From contig JAHBMJ010005903.1 of NCBI GenBank assembly GCA_018398765.1, forward strand, positions 1 to 55,363: a stretch of DNA of 55,363 nucleotides. The letters are read 5' to 3'. The notes beneath the pieces are model-generated. The model had not been told where the DNA came from and made no database searches. It saw only the letters and a list, made by a program, of their open reading frames with translations. Positions within the stretch are counted from its first letter, which is position 1, and the number at the start of each line of letters is the position of its first letter. The translations under genes were made by a program, and so were the position numbers. Of this stretch, positions 32,705-43,295 are shown piece by piece. This DNA comes from Chromera velia (Eukaryota > Sar > Chromeraceae).

Positions 32705-34377
32705 TTATTTTAGAACAAAACAAAGAAAGGACAAACGCGCCTTCCAAAGAGAACGAAGACCATCATCACCAGTCCGACAGACTGCAGACATGAACAAATC
32801 AAGCAGAAACGAAACAAGCCATCTCAAAATATATAACTCCAAAAACAGAAAAGTAAGTTCGTCAACCAGGACAACCGCAGGTATATTACAAAAAAGAAGT
32901 GTCCGAATAAGATGAGAGGATATTAGGCCCTTCTTGGCCGAAACAGAAGGAACACAGTAGAAAGTATGTATCAGACGCACTCTACGAAGTAAAGGTAGGT
33001 TAGGAAAAGACGACCATCCTCCAGAAATGGGCAACAGAGAAAAAGCAACCAAATCACGAAAGAAATTAAAAAGAACATCATGGTTAGGATTAACAGCAGC
33101 AAAAAGCAAAATTGAAGGAGATTCCGGTAAAGAGAAAAGACGCAGACCAAGCACCGTAGATCCCTTCTGATGCTCTAAAACGCATGCAGGACTGTAGAAG
33201 TCTTCTTCAAGTAACTTTTCCATTATGGGGTCATCTGGCACGTCACTCATACCACAGTCAGACCTAAAAACAATCGTTCTATCGTCCATGTATCTCCCTG
33301 CTATCCATTTCTCCCCCCCCCATGAAGGCTTCGATCTCATCAATGCAACAGAGTACTCTTTCCACGCGGCAAAAAATCGGGCCCCACCAGGAGAGCATGG
33401 ACTCCCTTGAGGAAAACCTTCATACTGTCTGACCATCTTCCCTTGAATCCAAATTACATTTGAAACAAAATCAAGATTAATTATACGAGCCAGCATATCA
33501 AGAGGGCAAGAAATAAAAAAGCAATAGGTTTTAAGTAACGTCTCCGAGAATACCACTTCTCACCCTCTTCCGGACCCGCCTCTTTAATATAAAAAGACTT
33601 ATGGATCGGTAATACAACAAAGCGATATCTAGAGGAAGAATGAATGAAATGAACAAAGTCATTCAGACAAGAAAGGAAATCAGCTCTGGGTAGAGAGGGA
33701 AAAAATGCTTTGATGTCGTCCACCAGCAGACCAAGTCCACCCCGAGGCCAATACGAATTAGGAGAAACACAAGAGCCACGATTTGCAAGTTTCTGAAACC
33801 CTGAATTAAAGATCGCAACCTTATCCTGAAAAGCAAAGACAAAGTCAAAATCACAATGCGGCGAAAAGTAAGAAAGACAGCCATTCAAAGCCTTACAAAA
33901 GAAAGAGAAGATCTCACGTCTGGCATGTCTCTTATAAGATACCAATGGCCTGTACTTCAAAGAGGACCAAGACTCAGGGAGCTCCCCCTCAACTCCCCAA
34001 GACTTACGTTTCACCCAAAGGATCCCAATCCTAAAGTAGTATTTCTTCCTGTTGAATTTCTTGAACTGATTCAAAAAAGACACCCATGCATCCTTTTCAT
34101 TCGGAAAACCATTCTCCAGAAGGTCTAGAGAAGCAGAAAACTCACCCTCCCCAATTTTTCCATAAGAAGAATCAGAAAGAAAAGCTCTCGCCACTGCCTC
34201 AATGTATTTCCCTTTACACAAAAAAGTCAGATCTCCTCTAGCCTTGTCAACTGGCACAACCGCTAGAGCAGTCAATAACTTTCTGATTGTCATAGATTTC
34301 CTTGGGACGGCCGGCCCCTTTCTCATCTGTCTGAGCATACGAAAACGTTGAAACCCACCGCTCCCAAAGGTTGGCAA
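32705..34377 (-). pseudogene. Reverse transcriptase, split over two frames
   Basis: Two overlapping minus frames: 34377-33481 and 33556-32705. The first begins with VVPVDKARGDLTFL and then KYRPLVSYKRHA, like the segment before the fingers of Penelope-type polymerases, and carries motif A (LLVDDIKAFFPSLPRADF). The second has motif B (GFPQGSPCSPGGA) and motif C (AGRYMDDRTIVF), so all three catalytic Asp positions are present, but motif A is in another frame. The shift occurs near 33540. The first frame also overlaps the upstream GIY-YIG ORF by about 130 nt in a -1-type offset, which could be real programmed shifting or decay. About 355 nt without coding follow before the terminal repeat. Confidence 0.75.
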
Positions 34378-36244
34378 TCATTGTAGGAGATAAGACCCCT
34401 TTCATTGACCTGCCTGAGGCTCTTGTATTCTCCCTTCCCCTCCCCCTTCCCATTGTCCTTCCTAGACCAACCCCCTCCTGAGTGCCACTATCAGAAGTGA
34501 GAACAAAACGGAGGAAAGACTCAATACCCTTCGGGACAACATTCCATGCACCAGTGTTAGGCCATAATTTGGCCTTGGAAAAAAAATGAGGAGGAAGAGA
34601 GAAGAAAGATCTAAGAGAGGAAGACGCAGACAGTAGACAACACACATGACCATCAAGCAAAAGAAGATCAAATAATTCCGTAATCTCTCTACAATGACAC
34701 GACGATCCACAAGAAGAACCTTCACCCCCTCCTCCTTCCCCACAAATCCCATATGTATTGTCCAAAGTCTGTTGGAGATCAGTCAGCTTTGTAGGGAGAA
34801 AGCGAAGCCTCACGTTTGACAATGGAGACACAGTTTTCCTTATCTCCTCAAACATGGCAAAATAAAAAGATCGGAAAAAAGATAAGTCAGCAAGAGGCAC
34901 CCGAATCGTAATCAGCTCCCCTCTGAGCAAAGTCGCTGCTGACGAGCCATTTAACTCGCACATTCGTCTCGCATTCAAGTTAAAAGTTGCCCTCCCTCCC
35001 CCAAGAATCCCGCCCCTGGGCACCATGCGCATACATGCACTCAAATCATTCTTCGTCGCATCAAATGAACGAAGAGACGAATCAGGAAGGACCTTCTTGA
35101 ACAATGCAGTCAGCAGTCGTGCACGAAAAAGAGAAATCACGTCCCCTTCCCCTCTCTTCGCCCCCATACCCTCTTCGCCAGTGACCCTATAGAGGAAAAG
35201 GAAGCGAGATTGGAAAATGCCCCCTTTATCAACTCTTCCCGCCAACTTCGACATGTGAACAGAAGATTCAAGTCTCCTCCTCAGACTTGAGACCCTGTCA
35301 CTACACCTGCACGCAATTGAGCGAACATCCCTTTTATTAGGGTCCCTCAGATTACGCACCGGGTCATTCTTAAATCTCCTCAACACACTAACTGTATTCC
35401 ATGTAGGTTTGTATGCACGAATACATAAGTATTCCATCATATGCAAATTTATCTGACCACCTTCAATCTTTGCAATAGGAAGGATAACAAAGAGGCCGTG
35501 TCTGGAAGCATCAGCAGACAAAACAGAATAGAAGCGATGTGCATACCCATGACCCATCTTATTACATTTCTTCCCAACGCGACACGGTTTTAATGCACTT
35601 GTGAGGTGCTGAAAGAACCGATCGAGCGCCCTACTAACGGTACTTCCAATATAAAAGCCTCTCTTCCATCGTGACCAAATCAAATATATTACTCCCTTGT
35701 CCCACCATGATGCATCCTCTCCTACCCCAGCACAAGCATCCTTGACCTCTCTCAGAAAGGAAGAATATTTCGTATCAGACAGACCTAACCATGTAGAAGC
35801 AGCCAGCGAGTGGGAATATACAAGTCTCTTCAAACATTTCTGACCAAACCCTCTCTTAAAGACAGTCCGAAGCTTGCAAGAAGGATTCATCACATCCTCA
35901 GGGGACGCAGGCATAACATGAAGAGTGTATGAAGGTGGCTGTGTTGTCTGAATGATAAGAACCGTCGTCAACGGGCAATCGCATCTGTGAATCTCCGATG
36001 TACAAACAGGACAGGCTTGAACTGCGTGCATATGGAGGGATGCAACAAACATCCGCACCCCAGCCAATCTGAGGGAAAGACGATCAAGGTCAGACTCCAC
36101 TTTCTCTCTCACACTTTCCCTGCCAAAACCCCTTCCATTCCCTGTATCCTTCCCAATCACTCCAACCAGTTCTCTCACTTTCTCATGCAATTTATCAGAC
36201 AAAGACAACAAAAAAGAAGAATCAAAATTAATTTGAACATTCAA
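34247..36244 (-). CDS. GIY-YIG endonuclease ORF of the retroelement
   Basis: A 665-codon open frame. Residues 78-90 form a CxxC...H.C.C cluster (CPVCTSEIHRCDC). Residues about 184-283 match a GIY-YIG nuclease: GVIYLI, GFYIGSTVSRALDRF (second Tyr and the Arg), an insert with two Cys and two His (CRVGKKC, GHGYAH), then MMEYLCIRAYKPTWN with the catalytic Glu (about 271) and the terminal Asn. The remaining 380 residues are not recognised; they include VRNLRDPNKRDVR and a Gly-rich tail (GLGRTMGRGRGRE). The family cuts DNA and in Penelope-like elements is thought to prime reverse transcription. Here it is encoded ahead of the polymerase. Confidence 0.8.
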   Translation of the reverse strand: MNVQINFDSSFLLSLSDKLHEKVRELVGVIGKDTGNGRGFGRESVREKVESDLDRLSLRLAGVRMFVASLHMHAVQACPVCTSEIHRCDCPLTTVLIIQTTQPPSYTLHVMPASPEDVMNPSCKLRTVFKRGFGQKCLKRLVYSHSLAASTWLGLSDTKYSSFLREVKDACAGVGEDASWWDKGVIYLIWSRWKRGFYIGSTVSRALDRFFQHLTSALKPCRVGKKCNKMGHGYAHRFYSVLSADASRHGLFVILPIAKIEGGQINLHMMEYLCIRAYKPTWNTVSVLRRFKNDPVRNLRDPNKRDVRSIACRCSDRVSSLRRRLESSVHMSKLAGRVDKGGIFQSRFLFLYRVTGEEGMGAKRGEGDVISLFRARLLTALFKKVLPDSSLRSFDATKNDLSACMRMVPRGGILGGGRATFNLNARRMCELNGSSAATLLRGELITIRVPLADLSFFRSFYFAMFEEIRKTVSPLSNVRLRFLPTKLTDLQQTLDNTYGICGEGGGGEGSSCGSSCHCREITELFDLLLLDGHVCCLLSASSSLRSFFSLPPHFFSKAKLWPNTGAWNVVPKGIESFLRFVLTSDSGTQEGVGLGRTMGRGRGRENTRASGRSMKGVLSPTMIANLWERWVSTFSYAQTDEKGAGRPKEIYDNQKVIDCSSGCAS

Positions 36245-36340
36245 CTGACCACTGCTCCTCCCGACATGCTCTTGAATCCCTAGTTACTCAGGTCCCACCT
36301 AGCGACCTCCCATTCCCTTCCCCCCCTCTCCCTCCTTCTC

Positions 36341-37054
36341 CTACTGCAGATAGAGAGCCTCAACCCTCTTCTTCTGTATGATGAAAGCATAAACAAGTTC
36401 TAGAAGGTCACAGCCCTCCAGATCCCCGTCCACTGCACTGTCTCTCAGTGTTGAGATCATCTCCCTCCTCACCTGGCCCCGCCGTATTTCACTGCACATG
36501 ACAGACACCATCAGTCTGGCATCATCCATACATTCTTGCCAGAGTTTCCCCCCCAAACCTCCATTCTTTGGTTGTCGATACACCGGAAGGTCGACCAGTG
36601 TCTCGTATGCGATCCTTCCACCTACCATCGGCACATTTGGGGAGAAGATTTGCATTTCATTTATTGTGGGCCTGTCCCTCCCGGCAGACGACGGTCTGAA
36701 GGGCGTCACAGCTCTCTTTCGCATCTGCTGACCCTCCCCCTCTCTCTCCCCCATGGATCTTGGGGTCACGAACCCCGAGTCTGTGTTCCCCTGCTTCCCC
36801 TCCGAGGAATGCGTTACCTGCCTCACTCGCTTAGGTGACTCTGTCCCTGTCTGCCTCCCAAAGCTATCCTGCATCCCTCCCCTCCCCACCCCGTTCGCCC
36901 CTGTATTACTATTCACTCTCGGCCTTCCGTTAGGCACTATCAGACTAATTCCCCCATCCCCCTTCTTCCCATCATTCATCCCTCTGTCCATCATTCCACC
37001 CCCCCCAGTCTGGCGTACATCCACCCCTGTGTTCGGAATCCCCTTCTCTGTCAC
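36341..37054 (-). CDS. Accessory ORF-B of the retroelement
   Basis: A 237-codon frame. The N-terminal half is Gly, Ser and basic (disordered, with GRPRVNSNTGANGVGRGG); the C-terminal half is more ordered and ends in helices (KLWQECMDDARLMVSVM, LELVYAFIIQKKRVEALYL). It ends 97 nt before the GIY-YIG ORF starts. No motif identified; a structural or nucleic-acid-binding role is a guess from its place ahead of the enzymes. Confidence 0.6.
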   Translation of the reverse strand: MTEKGIPNTGVDVRQTGGGGMMDRGMNDGKKGDGGISLIVPNGRPRVNSNTGANGVGRGGMQDSFGRQTGTESPKRVRQVTHSSEGKQGNTDSGFVTPRSMGEREGEGQQMRKRAVTPFRPSSAGRDRPTINEMQIFSPNVPMVGGRIAYETLVDLPVYRQPKNGGLGGKLWQECMDDARLMVSVMCSEIRRGQVRREMISTLRDSAVDGDLEGCDLLELVYAFIIQKKRVEALYLQ

Positions 37055-37117
37055 CCCAGGGCTATCTACATCTACATCCTCAACTGTGATCCCCCCTGAT
37101 TAGATGTCACAGGTCGG

Positions 37118-37978
37118 TTACATAGAATGTTTCCCACCCATTGGCCCACTCCTCCCTCCTCTCCGGGTTTTCTTCATCTCTTCCTGAAGACGAACAACCC
37201 GCCCATAAATTTTCATGACTTCATGCTCTTTCACCATCTCCGCCACTGAGCATAACATCTCACTCGCCACATCTACCTGTGCCCCCGCTCTGGCAGCTAT
37301 ATGTTCAGTGGCCAGGTGTGCGTCAATGTATGCAGCTCCCTATTTTCTCACTTTGTTCGTCAGCCTCCAGTTGTATTTTCTGTATTCCATTCCCTTCTGC
37401 ATCATCATATACTCCCTTCTGGATTTCGAGAACACCCCGTCGAGCGGCATCTGAAGCATTGGCATCAACACCCCCTCCACCATCTCATCACACGCTTCTT
37501 TCACCTCCATCATTCCGATATGTGCCTTTTCGTTTATCTCTCCCCCCTTCTTCATTTTCCTTGACGGCATGATCAGTCTATCGCATGCCTGTTTATTCAT
37601 TACCTCCATCTTCATAGAGGACTCGAGGGCATCCTTGTTCATAGCTTTCAAATTCGCAGCGTCTGCCACCCTCATCTTCACCAGGACCCATTCTGTCATT
37701 CCCGTCTTCTCTGTGTCAAACGTATGGACGATGACTTCGTCTGCCTTCAGCTCATGACCCGGCAGATATGGTTTCACAACCATTCTATCTGGGATCCTCT
37801 TCTTTGGCTCAACCATTTTCCCCGTATCCGGGGGTGCCTCTTCCACTTCCACCTGACCGAGCCGTTCTTTCACTGACTTATACATCTCTGAGTCCCTCAA
37901 GTGCCTAAGAATCAGTCTACAGGGACAGCAGAGAGACTGGACTTCACTGCATGCACGTGACGGTCTATAGAATTCCAA
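37118..37978 (-). pseudogene. Accessory ORF-A of the retroelement, with in-frame stop
   Basis: The frame 37978-37340 (212 codons) ends in TAG, but the same frame stays open after it for 73 codons to TAA at 37118-37120. It still looks coding (YIDAHLATEHIAARAG, then MVKEHEVMKIYGRVVRLQEE), so the TAG is likely a later mutation or is read through. The protein is charged and helix-prone (VIVHTFDTEKTGMTEWVLVK in the middle). No family recognised; its first position suggests a gag-like role, which is inference only. Confidence 0.55.
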
Positions 37979-38014
37979 GGTTCAAGGCAAGGAGCCGACC
38001 CGAAAAAAGAATCT

Positions 38015-38124
38015 ATAATGGAGATTCTAGGAAATTGAAAGTCTCTTCCAACAGCTGAGATCTTATATTGTCTGTGTACAAATATGTCAGTAGGAGCACA
38101 CGGTCAATCTACCATAATCCAGTA
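38015..38124. repeat. Terminal direct repeat, 110 bp (right copy)
   Basis: Starts ATAATGGAGATTCTAGG and ends ATCCAGTA. It is the 5' terminal repeat with respect to the element's ORFs, about 37 nt upstream of the first open frame. No TG...CA ends as in ordinary LTRs. Confidence 0.9.
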
Positions 38125-38129
38125 TCTTC

Positions 38130-39701
38130 GTTTCCTTTTACTTGGTTGTTGCCTGCCTCTTATTGCCTCTTTAGGCCTGGCGTTAGTCGATTAGCGATCG
38201 ATCGAGGTTCCGTCTGCATCACCTGGCCTCCGTATCATGTAGCTTTGGTTGGTGTTTAGTAGTGCTTAGGTTCATGCTTAGGTTTCTGACCCGATTGTGT
38301 ACATTTTTAGGGCATAAGCCTATGCCAGTGCCTAGGTCTGGCGGTGAGCTCAATATCACTATCACTTCCAACCTATGTATGACCAGCTCCGATTTTGCGC
38401 TCAAAAATATGTGTGGACCCTCGTCAACTGAAATCCATAGAAATTTATCGAAATGATGAAATCCAAAATGCAATTCAACTTAATTCAACCAACTTTTTGA
38501 AGACAAAACGATGCGATCAATTAATCAATCATATAAAGAAACAAAAATATATTTAATGTAAAAGCAAATCGTTATATTTCTTTGATAAGTAAGAAATCAT
38601 GTCTGCTCACAGTCTTCGTTTGCCCTCCCTGTGTATTTTCGGTCTGCTTCCTGCAAAAGCCCTGCTTTGCTCTAGAGTGGCCGACTGGTGGTGCTCGCTC
38701 TCGCAAATCATGCACACCATTCCCGCTGCAATGCTGCATGCCTGGAAGGGAAACAGTTGTCCAGAGTTTTCGAGAGTTTCCTTGCGGCTGCTTCGTTGGG
38801 CTGGTCTGGATTTTGTTTGTTCGTTGGAGGTGGGAGTGCCGCAACACCCTGGCACCAGCGGGCAGCAGCGATGGAGAATTCAAGGCACTGGCTCTCTCTT
38901 TTTTAAGGGCAGAGCTAGACATACAGTTGTGGAAGAGGTCTATACGCGGCGGGCGGGGGCTATCGCTTCTTCACATTTCCCTCTTCTTGCCAAACTCACC
39001 CCCCTTCAACAAGCTTTTCCCCTAGCTTTTCCCTCCTCTCATCACATGTTTGTGTTTCTTCTTTGCAACAAATCCGCCTCTGGTCTCTATTCCTTTTCCG
39101 CCCTCCCTCGATCTGCTCTCACAGTAACCGACGGCTCTTTATTCGGTTTTTTACGTCTGCTCTCATTTAACTCACAAAGCGAAAGCAGTGCTCTGTCTGT
39201 TGAATGTCGCAACCACAAACTCTGTGTACATGATTCTTGTATTCGGTTTGTTGATGACTTCATGATTTGCATAGATTTTCTTCTTATGCCAAGTAGCTGG
39301 ATGAAAGAGAATTCCTGCACTGCCTGGCTGAGCTAGAATCCATTAATTCAAATGATTATAACTGTCCACTCCCCGGTGCAAGTACATCTGAACTCTTCAT
39401 CCGTCATGTCATTTGATCGCTTCTACACTCGTATCCGGCCTGTCTCTTTGATGCCTGTCTCCCAATCCTAGAAAGTGATTAACTAATCAACTCCACCGGT
39501 TAACAAACAATTACCATGCATGTATGTGCCACCCGGGAGCTTAGTACTCCAACTAGGGTTAGGCATCCTCTAACTAACTAACTTCATTGGAAGTTCGTCC
39601 ACAGAAGGAAGGATTAAAGGATAAAAACACCCCTCCAGTAACGGGGCCTTAAACGGGCTCAGTTCCATGTAGTTCTATGTTATCTTTACGTGACTATTTG
39701 T
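38130..39701. other. Spacer between the two retroelements
   Basis: Plus-strand open frames at 38582-39336 exist in three overlapping frames without family resemblance or splice logic, so I do not call a gene. The end of the interval (39350-39700) is AT-rich and matches nothing else in the window. Confidence 0.4.
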
Positions 39702-39963
39702 TGTGAGGGGCATTCCGCCTAATAAGAAGACTGAGTAATAAAGGGCTGGCAAGCGTTAGGCAGATGTGGGCCAGACGGGGGACCCAGGCCACATAGCGTT
39801 TCATTAAGTGATTTTAGTGAAGTGCATGCTTGATGTGTGTGCTTGACATCATCACTAAGAATGCTCAAGATTGACATTAACTGCTAGACCAAACCAATCG
39901 ATGTCTGTCAGACTTTAACCACCTGTATTTGATAGTACTAAGACTCCCGTAAAACAGCTTACA
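39702..39963 (+). repeat. 5' LTR (262 bp)
   Basis: Starts TGTGAGGGGCATT and ends AAAACAGCTTACA. It is shorter than the 3' copy by a block of about 45 bp and has about 20 point differences from it, so the insertion is not recent. Confidence 0.9.
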
Positions 39964-40059
39964 TCTGGTAGTTCAAAGCCTCGTTCTACCCTTAGTTGAG
40001 GGAGAGTGCTCTTGTTGAATTCAGTGTACTCAGACTGGTTCAGTCTACCAACTGTCAAC

Positions 40060-41490
40060 TCCATATGTCAATGGAAGGGATGACAGAGGATATACCGGCT
40101 CCGGGGATTCTACAGATTGTCGGGGCCATTGAAGGACTGTCTTAGCGGATTGACTCTATGCAGACAATACAAAACCTGCATGGAGAAACTCTGCAATTAC
40201 TTGTTTCTCAAGCCCCTCAGGAATCTGTCCAGGCAACGGTGACGTCACCTGCCATTACGCCAGCCTAAAGTACAACCGCGTCCCCATCGCACTACATGAA
40301 GCTGTGTGAGGTCCCTGCTCTGTTTTCTAGAGTGCGAGCTAAACTAATCAGGTGGTTGAAAGATGTAGAAGACTTCTACAAACTTGAGAAAGTGTTGGAC
40401 CTGGATAAGGTACTGGTGGCAAAGAACAGAATGTCCCACGACCTGAAGGAATGATTTAACCTCTATGAGGTCGAGAACGGACCATTGCAGAATTGAGAGT
40501 CGTTGAAAGCTGTCCTCATCGAGCACTATTCAGACACACTGGCCAGATAGAAGGCCAAAAAGGACTTGAAGAAGTGCCAATGCACTGGAGCTAGGGTTGA
40601 CGACTATAACAAGCGATTCAAGCCGCTTGTTGCAAAACTGAAGGGCCGGTTGATCAAAGAAGACATCGTTGAAGACTACATCTCTGGTTTACCAGCAGAT
40701 GTCCGCCTTGAAACAAACAAGGCGTATCCGGTCAACTTGGTCATCACCATGAAGACGGCAAGCAAGCTTGAGGTCTTTCTCTCTGGTGGAGAAGGACCGC
40801 GAAGCAGGATACGAGACTTCCAAAGGCTGAGTGCCTTCGAGAGTAGTGGGAAAAGTGCCCAATGCAACTTTCCACTGGGACAAGAGGAAGAGCCCGTCCC
40901 CATAGACCTGTGTGGGGTCCATCAACTCCCATCACCACTCACACCGGCAGAGAAGCCTCTCTACATTGCAGAGGGAAGGTGTTTCAGATGCCGCCTCGTA
41001 GGGCATACTGCTAGGCAGTGTCCAGGTCCCTTCTCTGGACTCGGCGGAAACTTCTCTGGAATGCGGAGACTCACTGGTGGAAGGAACCCTCAGAACTCGC
41101 AGGACTACGGGAGATTCCATGGAGATTTCAGGTAGGAGGGATAGGGGCAGGGCAGAGGCGGATACCAGGGAGATTGTAGAGGGTTTGGAGCTCCATTCCC
41201 GACCGCCCAAGCATGGCCACCTCTAGGCCAGTCACAGTGGAGAGGGGGACACAGAGACGGTGGTTTCAGAGGAAGAGGAAGGGATAGAAGGAAGCTGGCA
41301 GGTAGGGGAGTTCGAACGATCTACGAAGGTTTTGAGATGGATGAGGTGATAGGAGCAGAGGGACTCGAAACTTATGGTCAGTGCCCCAAGACAGGAGGAA
41401 GCCCTGAGAAGGAAGACGTGCCAATGGAAATGAAGGAGGAGAAAAATGAAACAGGGGTCCGTCCGGGGTTGTTTGTGTTTTCAGATTGAG
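40060..41490 (+). pseudogene. Ty3/gypsy gag, decayed
   Basis: A capsid-like reading with at least five in-frame stops (TAG, TAA, TGA) between 40060 and 40560, then an open piece at 40566-41135 containing VDDYNKRFKPLVAKLKG and the zinc knuckle CFRCRLVGHTARQC (CX2CX4HX4C, about 40980-41021). Such proteins form the particle and bind the RNA. Two of the stops are TGA where a Trp (TGG) would fit, consistent with simple mutation. Confidence 0.8.
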
Positions 41491-41499
41491 TGGCTGGTG

Positions 41500-41780
41500 C
41501 ACCTGTCAGAGTTTTGGTTGATTCGGGTGCAGATGATATTTATCTTGACCGTCGTTTTGCCCATGCCTACCATCTCCATATGTGCAGATTGAGATAACCC
41601 GTCAACTTGCACGGTGCCCTCAAGTCCTCGAAGACTCGGTCGGTCTGTGAGTGTGCACCCACAGTACCGATCAACATTCAGAGGTATCAAGAGACAGTGG
41701 GTGCAATATGGGCCGACCTGGATGAGTATGATTTAATCTTAGGGACAAAATGGGGTCGTGCATATGAGCCTAAACTGCAG
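41500..41780 (+). pseudogene. Ty3/gypsy aspartic protease remnant
   Basis: VRVLVDSGADDIYLD (from about 41505) carries the catalytic DSG of retroviral-type proteases. A stop follows about 25 codons later, and the frame continues to DLILGTKWG, the usual end of the domain. Confidence 0.72.
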
Positions 41781-41840
41781 TAGTCGTCTCAAAGTCTACG
41801 TTTTTGGTTCAGAAAGAAATTGATTTATTAGGTTCCAGAT

Positions 41841-43295
41841 ATGGAGTTAGAGGAAGAGGACGAGGAACAAACATTCAGCACTTCTCCTCTTCTCTCTTCT
41901 CTGCAGGCAAAGCGGGCGATCTGGAAAGGAGCTGTCTGCCATCTAGTCAGACTGCAGACAGAAATCCCTTTCAGTGAGTCCACTGGGGTTGCCTGCAGGG
42001 TTCAGGGATTGCATAAAGTCAGTGAGGACGGGGGGAGAAAGAATGCTGGGGAGAATAGAAAGGGATTTAGGGGTAGTGAGGCAATGAATGATAATTTTCT
42101 TTCTTCTCTTCCTTCTGATCATCCTGTTTTCTCTTCATCTGAATTGACTAAGGTTCGTGAGTACCTGAAGAAATCGACCATGCCGATCAATGTGAAGAGA
42201 ATTGTAGCAGACAATGCATCTCTCTTTCCTGATTCCTTGACAGGGTTGCCGCCGTCCAGGGGGGAAGGACTTGACTTCAAGATAGATTTCGAACCAGGAC
42301 ACCCGCCTCCAGCTCGCCTACCCTATCGTCTCTCTTTGGGTAAGCTAAATGAATTGAGGAAGCAAGTTGATACATACTTGAAGCAAAGATTCATTCGACC
42401 ATCTTGTTCTCCTTTTCCAGCACCAGTTTTGTTTGTGGTAAAGAAGGATGGGACAATGAGGATGTGTTGTGACTATACGGGATTAAATAAAATCACAGTG
42501 AAGGACAAACATCCATTGCCTTATCCTCAAGATTTGATCGATAGGCTGTATGGGACAAAATTTTTTATAGCTCTTGATCTTCGGCAGTACTACCATCAGA
42601 TGAGAATCAGAGAGAAAGATGTGCCCAAAATAGCCTTCATGATGAGGTATAGGAATTATGAATGGCTGGTGGTCTCTTTTGGATTAACGAATGCCCCCTT
42701 GGCAGCCATGCGATTGATTCAGTATATATTGAGGGAGTACCTTGATCGGTATGTATCTGTATTTTTAGATGATATTCTAATTTATTCAAAGACAAGAGAG
42801 GAACATAAACGGTATGTCTCTCATGTTCTTTTTCTCCTCAGACAGGCAAATCTGTTTACAAAGCTGTCGAAGTGTCATTTTTTTAAAAGAGAGGTGACAT
42901 TCTTGGGGCTGAGGATCTCAGAGAAAAGAGTGAGGCCAGAGACAAAGAAAACAGAAGAGATAGAAAATTGGCTAGTGCCTAAGAATATGAGTGAGTTGCA
43001 TTCTTTTCTTAGTTTGGCTTCTTGGGTGAGACGTTTTATGTTTGAATTCAGCAAGAAGGCTGCGCCTCTTTATCGCTTGCTAAAAAAGACGGTGAAGTTT
43101 GAGTGGAAAGAAGAGCAGCAGGCGAGTTTTGAGGTAGTCAAAGAAGCAGTCAAGCAGGTAACTGAATTATACATTCCTGATCCTACTCGTCCATTTGAAA
43201 TTTTTGAAAGACTGCGACTGTTGCTGCTGTGCTCATGCAGAAGGATCCATGTGTCAGGATCCTTCGGCCATGTGCATTTGCTTCGAGAACAATGA
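41841..43295 (+). pseudogene. Ty3/gypsy reverse transcriptase
   Basis: A 484-codon open frame, the best kept part of the element. It shows PYRLSLGKLNEL, SPFPAPVLFVVKKDGTMRMCCDY, FIALDLRQYYHQM (motif A), VSFGLTNAPLAAM (motif B) and SVFLDDILIYSKT (motif C, FLDD instead of the usual YLDD). The thumb and start of RNase H follow. The frame breaks at about 43205, after RPFEIF, where the first RNase H Asp should come. Confidence 0.9.

Larger units (their letters stand above)
32234..38129 (-). mobile_element. GIY-YIG/reverse-transcriptase retroelement with terminal direct repeats
   Basis: The element body is 32239-38124 (5,886 bp), bounded by 110-bp direct repeats about 95% identical and flanked by a 5-bp duplication TCTTC (32234-32238 and 38125-38129). 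Coding is on the minus strand, in the order ORF-A (37978-37118), ORF-B (37054-36341), GIY-YIG ORF (36244-34247), reverse transcriptase (34377-32705). An N-terminal GIY-YIG with a reverse transcriptase is known for permuted Penelope-like elements of algae and protists. Terminal repeats of only 110 bp with a 5-bp target duplication and two extra upstream ORFs are unusual for that group. A stop in ORF-A and two frame shifts in the reverse-transcriptase region suggest this copy is no longer active. Confidence 0.72.

Noticed and set aside
38582-39336. Overlapping plus-strand ORFs of 72-245 codons
   Set aside because: Three frames open over the same stretch, low resemblance to proteins, no splice or family support.
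40060-40560. Alternative genetic code suggested by TGA in gag at Trp positions
   Set aside because: TAG and TAA also interrupt the same frame, and intact genes such as gamma-COP show no internal TGA, so decay explains it.
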